NCBI GenBank assembly: GCA_049997955.1
Contig: JAEBDY010000003.1
Span: forward strand, 372,001-436,000
DNA length: 64,000 nt
Direction: 5' to 3'
Origin: Umezawaea sp049997955
GTDB taxonomy: Bacteria > Actinomycetota > Actinomycetes > Mycobacteriales > Pseudonocardiaceae
The translations under genes were made by a program, and so were the position numbers. Within the stretch, counting starts at the first letter, position 1. Each line of letters opens with the position of its first letter. This document shows, piece by piece, positions 34,035 to 42,370 of this stretch. Under the pieces are notes generated by a model. It had not been told where the DNA came from, searched no databases, and was given only the letters and a program-made list of their open reading frames with translations.

Positions 34035-35057
34035 ATGCCGGGCGAACTCGTTGCTCCACCGACAAAGGCCGTGACGCTCGAAGAAGTCGCCCGAGTGGCG
34101 GGTGTTTCGCGTGCGACCGTTTCGCGGGTGGTCAACCGCGTGCCCACGGTGGACAACGAGCTCCGCGAGACCGTGCAGCAGGCGATCGACGCGACCGGCT
34201 ACCGGCCCAACCTGGCGGCGCGGTCGCTGGTCACCCGTCGGGCGGGTTCGGTGGCGCTGGTCCTGCCGGACGAGGTCCGCATCTTCGGCGACCCGTTCTT
34301 CGGCAGGGTGGTGGAGGGCGTGATGGGCGTCGTCCAGCCGCTCGGCGTGCACCTGGTCGTGACGCTGGCCGGGTCGTCCACCCACGAGCACCTGGTCGCC
34401 GACCTGCGGCAGGGCAGGCTCGACGGCGCGATACTGATCCACACGCACAGCGGCGACCCGCTGCCCTCGCTGCTCGCGACCATGCGGCTGCCCGTCGTGC
34501 TGTCCGGCAGACCCGTGGGCAGGCTGCGCATCAGCCACGTCGACGTCGACCAGGCTGCGGGCGCGCGACTCGCGGCCGAGCACCTCGTCGCGCTCGGCAG
34601 ACGTCGGATCGCGACGGTCTCCGGTCCGCTCGACAACCCGGCGGCCATCGACCGGCTGGCGGGCTTCCGCGCCGCCATGGCCGACCTCGGCGCGGTCGAC
34701 GTGCCCTTCGTCGAGGGCGACTTCAGCTCCGAGTCCGGTGCGCGCGCGGCCGAGCGGCTGCTCGCCGAGCACCCAGACCTGGACGGCCTGTTCATCGCGT
34801 CCGACCTGATGGCGCACGGCGCGCTGCCGGTGCTGCGCCGGGCGGGCCGTCGCGTTCCCGAGGACGTGGCCGTCGTCGGTTTCGACGACAGCAGGTCCGC
34901 GCTCGTCTGCGATCCGCCGCTGACCACCGTGCGCCAGCCCGTCGAGGACATGGCCGCCGAAATGGTCCGACTGCTGCTCGACCACATCGACCGGCCGAAC
35001 CGGCCCGTCAGTTCCGTGGTGTTCGCGCCGACCTTCGTGGTCCGCCAATCCGCCTGA
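34035..35057 (+). CDS. LacI-family transcriptional regulator
   Basis: 340 residues from ATG 34035 (GTG 34029 and 34008 are in-frame alternatives with no better ribosome site). An N-terminal LacI helix-turn-helix plus hinge helix is seen: VTLEEVARVAGVSRATVSRV near residues 12-31. A periplasmic-binding-protein-like sensor domain follows, with the typical elements PNLAARSLVTRR, HLVALGRRRIATVSG, DGLFIASDLMAHGALPVLRR, and VAVVGFDDSRSALVCDPPLT. The usual effectors are sugars. Its divergence from the MMPL gene suggests it represses that transporter and itself. The domain call is secure; the target is inferred. Confidence 0.93.
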   Translation: MPGELVAPPTKAVTLEEVARVAGVSRATVSRVVNRVPTVDNELRETVQQAIDATGYRPNLAARSLVTRRAGSVALVLPDEVRIFGDPFFGRVVEGVMGVVQPLGVHLVVTLAGSSTHEHLVADLRQGRLDGAILIHTHSGDPLPSLLATMRLPVVLSGRPVGRLRISHVDVDQAAGARLAAEHLVALGRRRIATVSGPLDNPAAIDRLAGFRAAMADLGAVDVPFVEGDFSSESGARAAERLLAEHPDLDGLFIASDLMAHGALPVLRRAGRRVPEDVAVVGFDDSRSALVCDPPLTTVRQPVEDMAAEMVRLLLDHIDRPNRPVSSVVFAPTFVVRQSA

Positions 35058-35490
35058 AGGCATTCGGCTCTCGCCGGTGCTTCGCGACCGCATCACTGCA
35101 TCGCCTCCGTCCGCGATGTTCGGAGATCGCGCGACCCTCCGACCGGAATACCGGTGGTGGTTGCGCGACAGTCCGGACCCTTCGTAACGTAACACCGTTT
35201 TCGACAGTGTCGGCCGGTACTAGGGGTTACTTCGGCGTGAATTAGGGGGGCCTGGCTAGGGGGTGCTAGGGGTTGCGCTCCCGCAGGTAGGAGGGGTAGG
35301 GAGACCGGCGGCGGTCTCTTGCCAGTCTCTCGGCTGAACGGAGCAATGAACACCCCAGATCCTCATTCGACGGAAATGCGTCGTAGGGGAGTGGTAGGGG
35401 TTGTTCCACGTCACATTCCGTCGTTACGGTGATTGAACCTGAAGCGCATATCAAGTATGACGGTATACGCGATACACAGCAGGAGTCGCC
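35058..35490. other. 433-bp regulatory gap before small peptide gene
   Basis: No gene recognised. It holds a tandem GTAACGTAAC near 35184-35193 and six TAGGGG motifs between 35221 and 35400 (annotated separately). Such a long, motif-rich leader is unusual for a 46-codon gene. Confidence 0.6.
35221..35400. promoter_or_regulatory. Cluster of six TAGGGG motifs
   Basis: TAGGGG starts at 35221, 35243, 35257, 35267, 35384 and 35395, with related TAGGGA/GGAGGGG sequences near 35287-35302. Pairs are 10 and 11 bp apart, as in the cluster before the acid ligase gene (25780/25790). This looks like an array for a dimeric regulator on one face of the DNA. The binding protein is unknown. Confidence 0.5.
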
Positions 35491-35631
35491 ATGGAACACG
35501 CAACCACCGAGGTGGCCGTCGCGAATACTTCTCACGAGGACATCGTCGAGAGGTTCTGCATTCCTCCGCGCGAATGGTGGACCGCCGAAGGCGAAAGCCT
35601 CGAACCCACCATCATGCGCGGACTCGACTGA
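35491..35631 (+). CDS. Small unknown peptide, 46 residues (possible RiPP precursor or signal peptide)
   Basis: ATG 35491 is preceded by CAGGAG with a 5-nt spacer, a good ribosome site. The product is hydrophilic and acidic in its N-terminal half, and its C-terminal half contains ERFCIPPREWWTAEGE, then SLEPTIMRGLD. It has one Cys, two adjacent Trp and no signal peptide or membrane segment. Codons are less GC-biased than in neighbouring genes. An alpha/beta hydrolase gene starts 32 bp downstream, so the two are probably one transcript. I do not recognise the family. A short leader-like, E-rich N-terminus with a Trp/Pro-rich C-terminus is compatible with a modified-peptide precursor, but no modifying enzyme other than the hydrolase is adjacent. 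It could equally be a small regulatory protein. Confidence 0.6.
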   Translation: MEHATTEVAVANTSHEDIVERFCIPPREWWTAEGESLEPTIMRGLD

Positions 35632-35662
35632 TAGCTTTCGACTCATGGAAAGGGGCCCGAAG

Positions 35663-36442
35663 ATGACGCAGGTCGACACGTCCGCAGCTCGCCTCGCCAC
35701 CACCGTCCGCGGCACGGGGCCCGTCGTGGTCCTCGCGCACGGTGCGGGGGGAACGGTCCAGGCGAACTTCGGGCCGCTGCTCGCACCGCTGTCCCGCTCG
35801 CTCAAGGTCATCGGGGCGGATCTGCCCGGTTCCGGGGCGACCCCGCGCTCGACCCGCCCCCTCGACCTCGACGACCTGGCCGACCGGCTGGTCGCCTCGG
35901 CCGTGCACGAGGGCGCGGAGACGTTCACCATCGTCGGCTACTCGCTTGGCTGCGCCACCGCGGTCCGCGCCGCCGTCCGGCACCCCGACCGCGTCACCGG
36001 CCTGGTCCTCACCGCCGGTTTCGCCGCGCTCGACGAGGCCACCCGGACCAAGGTGCGGCGGTGGCGCACCCTCGCGGGCGGCGACCGGACCGCGCTCGCC
36101 CGGTACGTCACCTCGGTGATGCTCGGCAGCGCCTACCTGTCGCGGATGAGCAACGACCAGCGGGAGGGCTTCATCGAGCTGGTCGCCCTCACCACCCCCG
36201 CGGGCCTGCTGGAGCAGGTGGAGCTGGTGCTGAACACCGACATCACCGCGGACCTCGCGTCCGTCGCCGTGCCCACGCTGGTCATCGGCACCACCCAGGA
36301 CCAGCTCATCTCCCCCGAGCTGACCAAGGCGCTGGCCGACGGCATCCCCGGCGCCCGCTGGACCACCCTCGACTCCGGCCACGCCCCCGCGCTGGAGAGC
36401 GCGGGCCCCTGGGCCCGGCTCATCGAAGACTTCACCCGCTAG
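35663..36442 (+). CDS. Alpha/beta-fold hydrolase
   Basis: 259 residues from ATG 35663, with AAAGGGG eight to nine bases upstream (ATG 35645 is in frame and adds six residues). Seen: oxyanion region VVVLAHGAGG, nucleophile elbow GYSLGC near residue 98, aspartate in IGTTQDQLI, and catalytic histidine in LDSGHAPALE. The size fits ester hydrolases or haloperoxidase-like members of the superfamily. Substrate is unknown. It is apparently co-transcribed with the 46-residue peptide gene and sits behind the TAGGGG array, so a role in processing a peptide or small-molecule signal is conceivable. A strong terminator follows. Confidence 0.88.
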   Translation: MTQVDTSAARLATTVRGTGPVVVLAHGAGGTVQANFGPLLAPLSRSLKVIGADLPGSGATPRSTRPLDLDDLADRLVASAVHEGAETFTIVGYSLGCATAVRAAVRHPDRVTGLVLTAGFAALDEATRTKVRRWRTLAGGDRTALARYVTSVMLGSAYLSRMSNDQREGFIELVALTTPAGLLEQVELVLNTDITADLASVAVPTLVIGTTQDQLISPELTKALADGIPGARWTTLDSGHAPALESAGPWARLIEDFTR

Positions 36443-36489
36443 TCGCGAGTCCCCCAGCTCCGACGCCCCGTGTCCCCCACCGGGACACC

Positions 36490-36528
36490 GCGGAACCCCC
36501 GCCCGGACACTCCGGGCGGGGGTTCCGC
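36490..36528. terminator. Bidirectional hairpin terminator
   Basis: Perfect 18-bp inverted repeat (36490-36507 with 36511-36528) around a 3-nt loop, between the ends of two converging genes (alpha/beta hydrolase and GH16 enzyme). Confidence 0.88.
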
Positions 36529-36615
36529 GCTGTCCGGACGGGAACCGGCGTCCGACCGGTCATGAGCGGTCGGACGCCGGCGGCAGGGGAACCCACTTCC
36601 CCGCAGGGGAAGGTC

Positions 36616-37485
36616 TCAGTAGGGCAGCTGCGTCCAGTCGAGCAGCGCCGCGACGGTGCTGGTCGGCTGGTTGCGCGCCGGGAACCCGATCGGGTCCCAG
36701 TTGTTGGTGTGCCACACGTTCGTCAGGTACAGCGCGGGCCGCGTCGGGATGCGGTCCGCCGGGCCCCGGTAGTCCCAGAGGACGACGCGGGAGCCGTTCC
36801 GGTCGACCACGTCGAACGTGACCGCGTCCCGCGACCAGGTGAAGCCGTACTCGAAGAACTCCGTCGAGGAGTCGTAGTCCGGGATCGCCGGGATGCTCGT
36901 CGGCTGGTTCTCGGCCGCGCTCACGCCGACGCAGTCGCCGAAGTACCGCGAGAAGCACGTGGACAGGATCTGCCCGGTCCGGAGGTTGACCACGCGGGAC
37001 GTCTTGCGCAGGTTGCCCTCGGCGTAGTCGGTGTAGACGGTCAGGTAGACGACCTCCGGCTGCGCGCACAGCCACTCGACGTCGATCTCGCTGTTGTCCG
37101 GGATCCCGTCGCCGTCCCAGTCGGACCCGTCGTTGAAGTAGGTGAAGAAGCCGGTGATGACGCCGACCCGGTCCTGGCCCGCGCAGTTCGCGGTCTTCAT
37201 CCGGGTGCGGTACTCGCCGTAGCCGTAGGTGGTGTTGCTGCTGATCTCGACTCCGCCGCCGGGGTTGGGCGCCGGGCGGGCGTTGAGGCGCAGGCGCAGC
37301 GCCGAGCCGTCGCCCGCGGCCTGGTCGGCGACCTGGACCACCTCGTGGGGGCTGGTGACCTTGTGGAAGTGGCTCTGGCTCGCGGAGGTCCAGTCGACCC
37401 GCGGTCCGGCGGCCAGTGCGGGCGCCGCGGTGGAGAACAGCAGGCCGATCACCGCACCCACCACCAGTAGTGGCTTCGTGCTCAT
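36616..37485 (-). CDS. Secreted glycoside hydrolase family 16 enzyme (lichenase-like)
   Basis: 289 residues from ATG 37485, with GGAG upstream. A signal peptide is clear: MSTKPLLVVGAVIGLLFSTA followed by APALAA, a signal-peptidase site near residue 26. The GH16 catalytic motif is EIDVEWL, the ExDxE form with nucleophile and acid/base glutamates. Supporting blocks are YGYGEYRTRMK and FEYGFTWSRDAVTFDV. It should cleave beta-glucans such as lichenan or laminarin outside the cell. Four cysteines (in TANCAG, EWLCAQ, STCFS and GDCVG) may form disulfides. It is divergent from an OmpR-type two-component pair, which may control it. No carbohydrate-binding module is attached, unlike the second GH16 enzyme at 48395. 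Confidence 0.9.
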   Translation of the reverse strand: MSTKPLLVVGAVIGLLFSTAAPALAAGPRVDWTSASQSHFHKVTSPHEVVQVADQAAGDGSALRLRLNARPAPNPGGGVEISSNTTYGYGEYRTRMKTANCAGQDRVGVITGFFTYFNDGSDWDGDGIPDNSEIDVEWLCAQPEVVYLTVYTDYAEGNLRKTSRVVNLRTGQILSTCFSRYFGDCVGVSAAENQPTSIPAIPDYDSSTEFFEYGFTWSRDAVTFDVVDRNGSRVVLWDYRGPADRIPTRPALYLTNVWHTNNWDPIGFPARNQPTSTVAALLDWTQLPY

Positions 37486-37614
37486 CGGGGCGCTCCCTAG
37501 TGCGTTCGGGGACAGGGGCGGCGGCCCGGTTGAACCCGAAGTCTCGGTTCCGCGAACAAGACTCGTCTCTACGGATCCACCACAGGTTTTACTCGGCGCA
37601 CTAGTGTCTCGGTT
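37486..37614. promoter_or_regulatory. Divergent promoter region GH16 enzyme / two-component system
   Basis: 129 bp between two divergent start codons; must contain both promoters. No convincing consensus boxes or inverted repeats were identified by eye. Confidence 0.4.
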
Positions 37615-38280
37615 GTGCGTGTACTGGCGGTCGAGGACGACGCTGAGCTGGGCCATGAGGTCGTGTCCGGTCTCCGGCAGGCCGGGTTCGCCGTGGACTG
37701 GGTGACCGACCTGGCCTCCGCGGAGGAGAGCCTGACCGCGAACACCTACGACTGCGTGCTGCTGGACCGCGGCCTGCCGGACGGTGACGGGCTCGACCTG
37801 CTCAGCCGCTGGCGGGCACGTCGGTCGCGGGTGCCGGTGCTGATGCTGACCGCGATGGACGGCATCGCCGAGCGCGTCGCGGGGTTCGACAACGGCGCCG
37901 ACGACTACCTGGGCAAACCGTTCGCGATGGCGGAGCTGGTGGCACGGGTCGGCGCGCTGTGCCGCCGGGCCGAGCAGCCGCGGCCGTCGCTGGTGAAGAT
38001 CGCCGACCTGGAGGTCGACGCGGCACGGCGCCGGGTGACGCGGGCGGGGGTGATGCTGAGCCTCACCGCCAAGGAGTTCGCCGTGCTCGAACTGCTCTGC
38101 GCACGTCGCGGGCAGGTAGTCTCGCGCTCCGACCTCATCGAGCACTGCTGGGACGCCATGGCCGAACCGATGTCGAACGTGGTGGACGCCGTCGTCGTCC
38201 AACTCCGCCGCAAGCTGGGACCCCCGCCGCTGATCACCACGTCGCGAGGGGTCGGTTTCGTGATTGACGAGATCGGGTGA
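37615..38280 (+). CDS. OmpR/PhoB-family response regulator
   Basis: 221 residues, GTG start at 37615. Receiver domain 1-115: acidic pocket EDD, phosphoacceptor in CVLLDRGLPDGDG (Asp about 51), Thr in VLMLTAMD, and Lys in YLGKPF. Winged-helix DNA-binding domain about 125-219: LSLTAKEFAVLELLCARRGQ, VVDAVVVQLRRKLG, and the end TSRGVGFVIDE. It overlaps the kinase gene by four bases (GTGA), so the pair is translationally coupled. The divergent GH16 gene is a candidate target. Confidence 0.95.
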   Translation: MRVLAVEDDAELGHEVVSGLRQAGFAVDWVTDLASAEESLTANTYDCVLLDRGLPDGDGLDLLSRWRARRSRVPVLMLTAMDGIAERVAGFDNGADDYLGKPFAMAELVARVGALCRRAEQPRPSLVKIADLEVDAARRRVTRAGVMLSLTAKEFAVLELLCARRGQVVSRSDLIEHCWDAMAEPMSNVVDAVVVQLRRKLGPPPLITTSRGVGFVIDEIG

Positions 38281-39551
38281 CCACGGCTTGGCAGAGCACC
38301 ACGGCGAAGCGCTTGCGCCGGGTGCGCTGGGTGATGACGGTGCTGTTCACCGCCACCACCGCCATCTGCATCGGCACGCTCGCGACGGTCGCGCTGGTCA
38401 ATGACGAGCGGTCGCGCAGCCAGGCGCTCGACATCGAGCTGGACCGCCAGGTGGCGGGCCTGTCGCGGGTCGTCTACTACGACGGCGAAGGCCGCCTGCA
38501 CCTGGAACCGCTGGACGTCGACGCGCTGGTCGGCCGCACCTCCCTGCTGCACGTGTGGACCCGCGAGGACGGCGTCTGGACGTCGCGGTACTCGCGTGAG
38601 GTCGACAACGCCAAGTCCCAGGAGGCCCAGGAACTGGCCCTCGTCGACCAGGTCCGCGACCTCCAGTACGCGGTGCTCGGCGACGGCTCGTCGCCCTCCG
38701 GCGACCGGCTGCGGCTCGCCGCCGCGCCCGTCTGGAACACCACGAACCAGGTGGCGACGGTCGTCGTGGTGGCGGGCGACCCCGGCCCCGGCGAGGCAGC
38801 GCACCGCGAGTACGTCATGTGGGCGTTCTGGGGCTGCTTCGCGATGCTGATCCTCGCCGCCGTCGCGGGCCACATGCTGTCCTACATCGGCACCCGCCCC
38901 GCCGTGCGCCTGCTCGAACAGGAGGAGCGGTTCCTCGCCGAGGCCGCGCACGAGCTGCGCACGCCGCTGGCGACGCTGCGGCTGATCGCCGAGGCGGGCG
39001 CCAACGACCCGATCCGCGCGAGCGCGTCCGCCGTCCAGGTCGTGGGGCTGGTCGACCGGATGGCGCACCTGGTCACCGGACTGCTGGCCCGTGCCCGCGT
39101 GCGCAACGGTACCCGCGAGATGGAGTGGCTGCCGCTGCGGCTCGACCAGCTCGTGGAGGAGGTCGTCGGCGAGCAGATCGACGGCGGCCGCACGGTCGAC
39201 GTGGACCTGCACCCCACCATCGTGGAGGGCGACCCGGTGCTGCTCTCGCAGGCGCTGCGGAACCTGGTCGACAACGCCGTGAAGCACGGCGCCGCGGAGG
39301 ACGGCCGGGTGCGGGTCGAGGTGAGGGTCTCCGGCGGCACGGTCACGGTGTCCGACCGCGGGCCCGGCATCGACGTGGCCGACCGCGACCGGGTGTTCGA
39401 CCAGTGGGTCACCGGCAGCAGCGCCGGGACCGGGATCGGGCTGGCCATCGTGCGGTGGGTCGCCGATCTGCACCGCGGCTCGGCCCGCGTCGTGGACTCG
39501 CCGCTGGGCGGCACGACCATCGAGTTGGCGCTCCCCGAAGTGGTTGCTTGA
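38277..39551 (+). CDS. Sensor histidine kinase
   Basis: 424 residues from GTG 38277. Transmembrane helix near residues 15-40, an extracytoplasmic sensor region about 41-178, and a second helix about 181-203. The phosphoacceptor H-box is EAAHELRTPLATLRL (His about 225). The ATP-binding domain has N-box LRNLVDNAVKHGA, G1 DRGPGID, F-box RVFDQWV, and G2 GTGIGLAIVRW. No recognisable HAMP domain lies between the second helix and the H-box, so the linker is short. Partner of the preceding response regulator. Confidence 0.95.
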   Translation: MTTAWQSTTAKRLRRVRWVMTVLFTATTAICIGTLATVALVNDERSRSQALDIELDRQVAGLSRVVYYDGEGRLHLEPLDVDALVGRTSLLHVWTREDGVWTSRYSREVDNAKSQEAQELALVDQVRDLQYAVLGDGSSPSGDRLRLAAAPVWNTTNQVATVVVVAGDPGPGEAAHREYVMWAFWGCFAMLILAAVAGHMLSYIGTRPAVRLLEQEERFLAEAAHELRTPLATLRLIAEAGANDPIRASASAVQVVGLVDRMAHLVTGLLARARVRNGTREMEWLPLRLDQLVEEVVGEQIDGGRTVDVDLHPTIVEGDPVLLSQALRNLVDNAVKHGAAEDGRVRVEVRVSGGTVTVSDRGPGIDVADRDRVFDQWVTGSSAGTGIGLAIVRWVADLHRGSARVVDSPLGGTTIELALPEVVA

Positions 39552-39632
39552 TCAAGCGCTCACAATTTTCTCATCGGGTGGCTGGGAAAGTCCTCCGTGA
39601 ACGAGCAGCGGCACGTGCACGGGGAGTGGCCG

Positions 39633-40685
39633 ATGACAGACACCCTGACCCGGTCCGCAGTGGACAACGGGTTCCGCTCGGTGAGGTCCGCGTTCCTCGC
39701 GGCCTGCCGCGGCGTCGAACGTGGTCCCGCCGTGGAGAAGGCGGCCTCCTGCGAGGCGTACGCGGACCTGTGGCACGCGGTGTCCGTCCTGCTCTACGCC
39801 GACGAACCCGGCCAGGCGCTGGAACTCTGCCTCCGCGTGGAGGAGAGGACCCGCCAGCGCGCGGTCCTCGGCCTGCTGCGCGCCCGGATCGCGCACGCGG
39901 GCGGACAGCCGCTCGTCGCCCGCGGACTCGCCAGGTCGGTGCTGGAGGAACGCGCGCTCTCGTTGCGCACCAGGCACCTCGCGCTCGCCGAGCTGGTCAC
40001 GGCCGAGGTCGGTCTCGAGCAGTACGACGTCGCCACCGCCCTGCTGCGCGAGCACGGGTTCGACGGTGACGTGCCGGACGGTCCCGAGGCGCCGTACCTG
40101 CTGGCCGCCCGCGGCGCGCTGCACGTGGCGTCCGGGCGCCGACGCCCCGGCGTCGAGGACTACCTGGAGTGCGGGCGTCGCCTGGTCGACGTCGGCGTCC
40201 GCAACCCCGCCGTCATCCCGTGGCGGTCGCGCGCCGCGCTGGCCGCGCTCGGCGACCGGCGGCAGGACCTCGCGAAGGTCCTCGCCGAGCAGGAGCTGAT
40301 CGAGGCCCGCTCGTGGGGCACCTCGCGCGCGGTCGGGATCGCCCTGCACGCGGTCGCGTCCACCAGGGACGGTGACGAGGCCGTGGAGATGCTGGGGGAG
40401 TCGGTCGACCTGCTCTCCCTGTCCACGGCGCGCGTGGAGCTGCTGCGCGCGCGGGAGGACCTGGCGCAGATCGTGCGCGCGGGCCGGGACCTGACCCGCC
40501 AGGAGGCGAAGATCGCCTGGCTGGCCCGGTCGGGCTACAGCAACAAGCAGATCTCCGAGCAGCTGTTCCTCACCCGTCGCACGATCGAGTTCCACCTGTC
40601 CGGGGTCTACCGCAAGCTCGGCCTGTCCGGCAGGCACGAACTGCGTGTTGCGCTGCCGGACCAGTTCGGTGACCAGTCGGTGTGA
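39633..40685 (+). CDS. LuxR-type regulator with helical (TPR-like) N-terminus
   Basis: 350 residues from ATG 39633, preceded by GGGGAG with a 6-nt gap. GTG 39597 would add 12 residues. The N-terminal 280 residues are Ala/Leu/Arg-rich helical repeats resembling the C-terminal half of LAL regulators, but there is no Walker A/B ATPase module. The C-terminal LuxR helix-turn-helix is LTRQEAKIAWLARSGYSNKQ followed by ISEQLFLTRRTIEFHLSGVYRKLG. This gives a truncated LAL-like regulator, a common actinobacterial type. It stands alone between the histidine kinase and sthA; target unknown. Confidence 0.88.
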   Translation: MTDTLTRSAVDNGFRSVRSAFLAACRGVERGPAVEKAASCEAYADLWHAVSVLLYADEPGQALELCLRVEERTRQRAVLGLLRARIAHAGGQPLVARGLARSVLEERALSLRTRHLALAELVTAEVGLEQYDVATALLREHGFDGDVPDGPEAPYLLAARGALHVASGRRRPGVEDYLECGRRLVDVGVRNPAVIPWRSRAALAALGDRRQDLAKVLAEQELIEARSWGTSRAVGIALHAVASTRDGDEAVEMLGESVDLLSLSTARVELLRAREDLAQIVRAGRDLTRQEAKIAWLARSGYSNKQISEQLFLTRRTIEFHLSGVYRKLGLSGRHELRVALPDQFGDQSV

Positions 40686-40725
40686 GCCGACCACATTCGT
40701 CGATCCCTGAGGCACACTGACCGCC

Positions 40726-42129
40726 ATGTACGACTTCGACGTCCTCGTGCTCGGGTCCGGTCCCGGCGGGCAGAAAGCGGCCATCGCCGCCGCCAAACTC
40801 GGCAAGAAAGCCGCGGTGGTCGAACGCCGCGACATGATCGGCGGGGTGTGCATCAACACCGGCACCATCCCGTCCAAGACGCTGCGCGAGGCGGTGCTCT
40901 ACCTCACCGGCCTCAACCAGCGGGAGATGTACGGGCAGAGCTACCGCGTCAAGCACGACATCACGATCGCCGACCTCTCCGCGCGCACCCAGCACGTGGT
41001 GGGGCGCGAGATCGACGTCATCCGCAACCAGCTGTCCCGCAACCGGATCACGCTGCTGCCCGGCCTCGGCAGGTTCCTCGACGAGCACACCATCGAGGTG
41101 GTCGACGGCACCGAGCAGCTGCACAAGGTCACCGCTGACAAGATCGTCATCGCGACCGGCACCCGGCCGTCGCGACCGGACACGGTGGACTTCGACGACA
41201 AGACGATCATCGACTCCGACGGCATCCAGCACCTGGAGCGCATCCCGCAGTCGATGATCGTGGTCGGCGCGGGTGTGATCGGCATCGAGTACGCCTCCAT
41301 GTTCGCCGCCCTGGGCACCAAGGTCACCGTGGTGGAGCGGCGAGACCGGATGCTGGAGTTCTGCGACCTGGAAGTGGTCGAGGCGCTCAAGTACCAGCTG
41401 CGGGACCTGTCCGTCACCTTCCGGTTCGGCGAGAGCGTGGCGTCGGTCGAGCGGTACGCGCGCGGCGCCATCGCGGTGCTGGCCAGCGGCAAGAAGATCC
41501 CCGCCGAGACGGTCATGTACTCGGCCGGTCGGCAGGGCATGACCGAGGGGCTCGACCTGGAGAAGGCGGGCGTCTCGGCGGACAACCGCGGCCGGATCTC
41601 CGTGGACGAGTGGTTCCGCACCCCCGTGCCGCACATCTACGCGGTCGGCGACGTCATCGGGTTCCCGGCGCTCGCGGCCACGTCGATGGAGCAGGGCAGG
41701 CTGGCGGCCTACCACGCGTGCGGCGAACCGGTGCGGGCCATGAGCGCCAACCAGCCGATCGGCATCTACACGATCCCGGAGATCAGCTACATCGGCCGCA
41801 CCGAGGACGAGCTGACCTCCGCGTCCATCCCGTTCGAGGTCGGCATCTCGCGGTACCGCGAGCTGGCGAGGGGCCAGATCATCGGCGACACGTACGGCAT
41901 GTTGAAGCTGCTGGTGTCGTCCGAGGACCGGTCGCTGCTCGGCGTCCACGTGTTCGGCACGGGCGCCACGGAGCTGGTGCACATCGGGCAGGCCGTCATG
42001 GGCTGCGGCGGCACCGTGGACTACCTCGTGGACGCGGTCTTCAACTACCCGACGCTCGCCGAGTCGTACAAGGTGGCCGCGCTCGACGCGATGAACAAGA
42101 TCAGGCAGGTGACCTGGCTGTCCGAGTGA
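40726..42129 (+). CDS. sthA: Soluble pyridine nucleotide transhydrogenase (Si-specific NAD(P)+ transhydrogenase)
   Basis: 467 residues. A flavoprotein disulfide-reductase fold with FAD motif VLVLGSGPGGQKAAIAAAKLG at the N-terminus and a second dinucleotide motif MIVVGAGVIGIEYASMFAALG. In GGVCINTGTIPSKTLREAV, the second redox cysteine of the family is replaced by Thr, which is diagnostic of SthA versus lipoamide dehydrogenase. The FAD-binding block near the C-terminal half, HIYAVGDVIGFPALAATSMEQGR, is present. It interconverts NADPH/NAD+ and NADH/NADP+ in the cytoplasm. Single-gene unit with a weak ribosome site. Confidence 0.96.
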   Translation: MYDFDVLVLGSGPGGQKAAIAAAKLGKKAAVVERRDMIGGVCINTGTIPSKTLREAVLYLTGLNQREMYGQSYRVKHDITIADLSARTQHVVGREIDVIRNQLSRNRITLLPGLGRFLDEHTIEVVDGTEQLHKVTADKIVIATGTRPSRPDTVDFDDKTIIDSDGIQHLERIPQSMIVVGAGVIGIEYASMFAALGTKVTVVERRDRMLEFCDLEVVEALKYQLRDLSVTFRFGESVASVERYARGAIAVLASGKKIPAETVMYSAGRQGMTEGLDLEKAGVSADNRGRISVDEWFRTPVPHIYAVGDVIGFPALAATSMEQGRLAAYHACGEPVRAMSANQPIGIYTIPEISYIGRTEDELTSASIPFEVGISRYRELARGQIIGDTYGMLKLLVSSEDRSLLGVHVFGTGATELVHIGQAVMGCGGTVDYLVDAVFNYPTLAESYKVAALDAMNKIRQVTWLSE

Positions 42130-42370
42130 GACGGGCCTCGCCAGGGCGCCGCTTCGGCGGCGACCGGGCGTTCGGAGGGCCCGGCGCCGTCGCCGATCCG
42201 CGTCGGCGCTGGGCCGTTCGGCGTAATCTTGGCCGCGTTCGGGGCCTGAAAACGCTGGTCGCGGGGAAATAGGGGTACCCGTCCGGCGATCAGGTGTGAG
42301 AATAGGGGGAATGTAAGCCGATCAGGGGTTGTTGGCACTTACGGGACGTCCGTGACTCGCTGGGAGGTTT

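Noticed and set aside
33845..34156. N-terminal extension of the MMPL protein
   Set aside because: It would cross the LacI-type start and divergent promoter, has no membrane-protein character, and a TTG with AGGAGG exists at 33844.
35184..35193. MtrA-type GTAAC box
   Set aside because: GTAACGTAAC is a tandem without the usual spacer and is not close to a cell-wall gene; too little to call.
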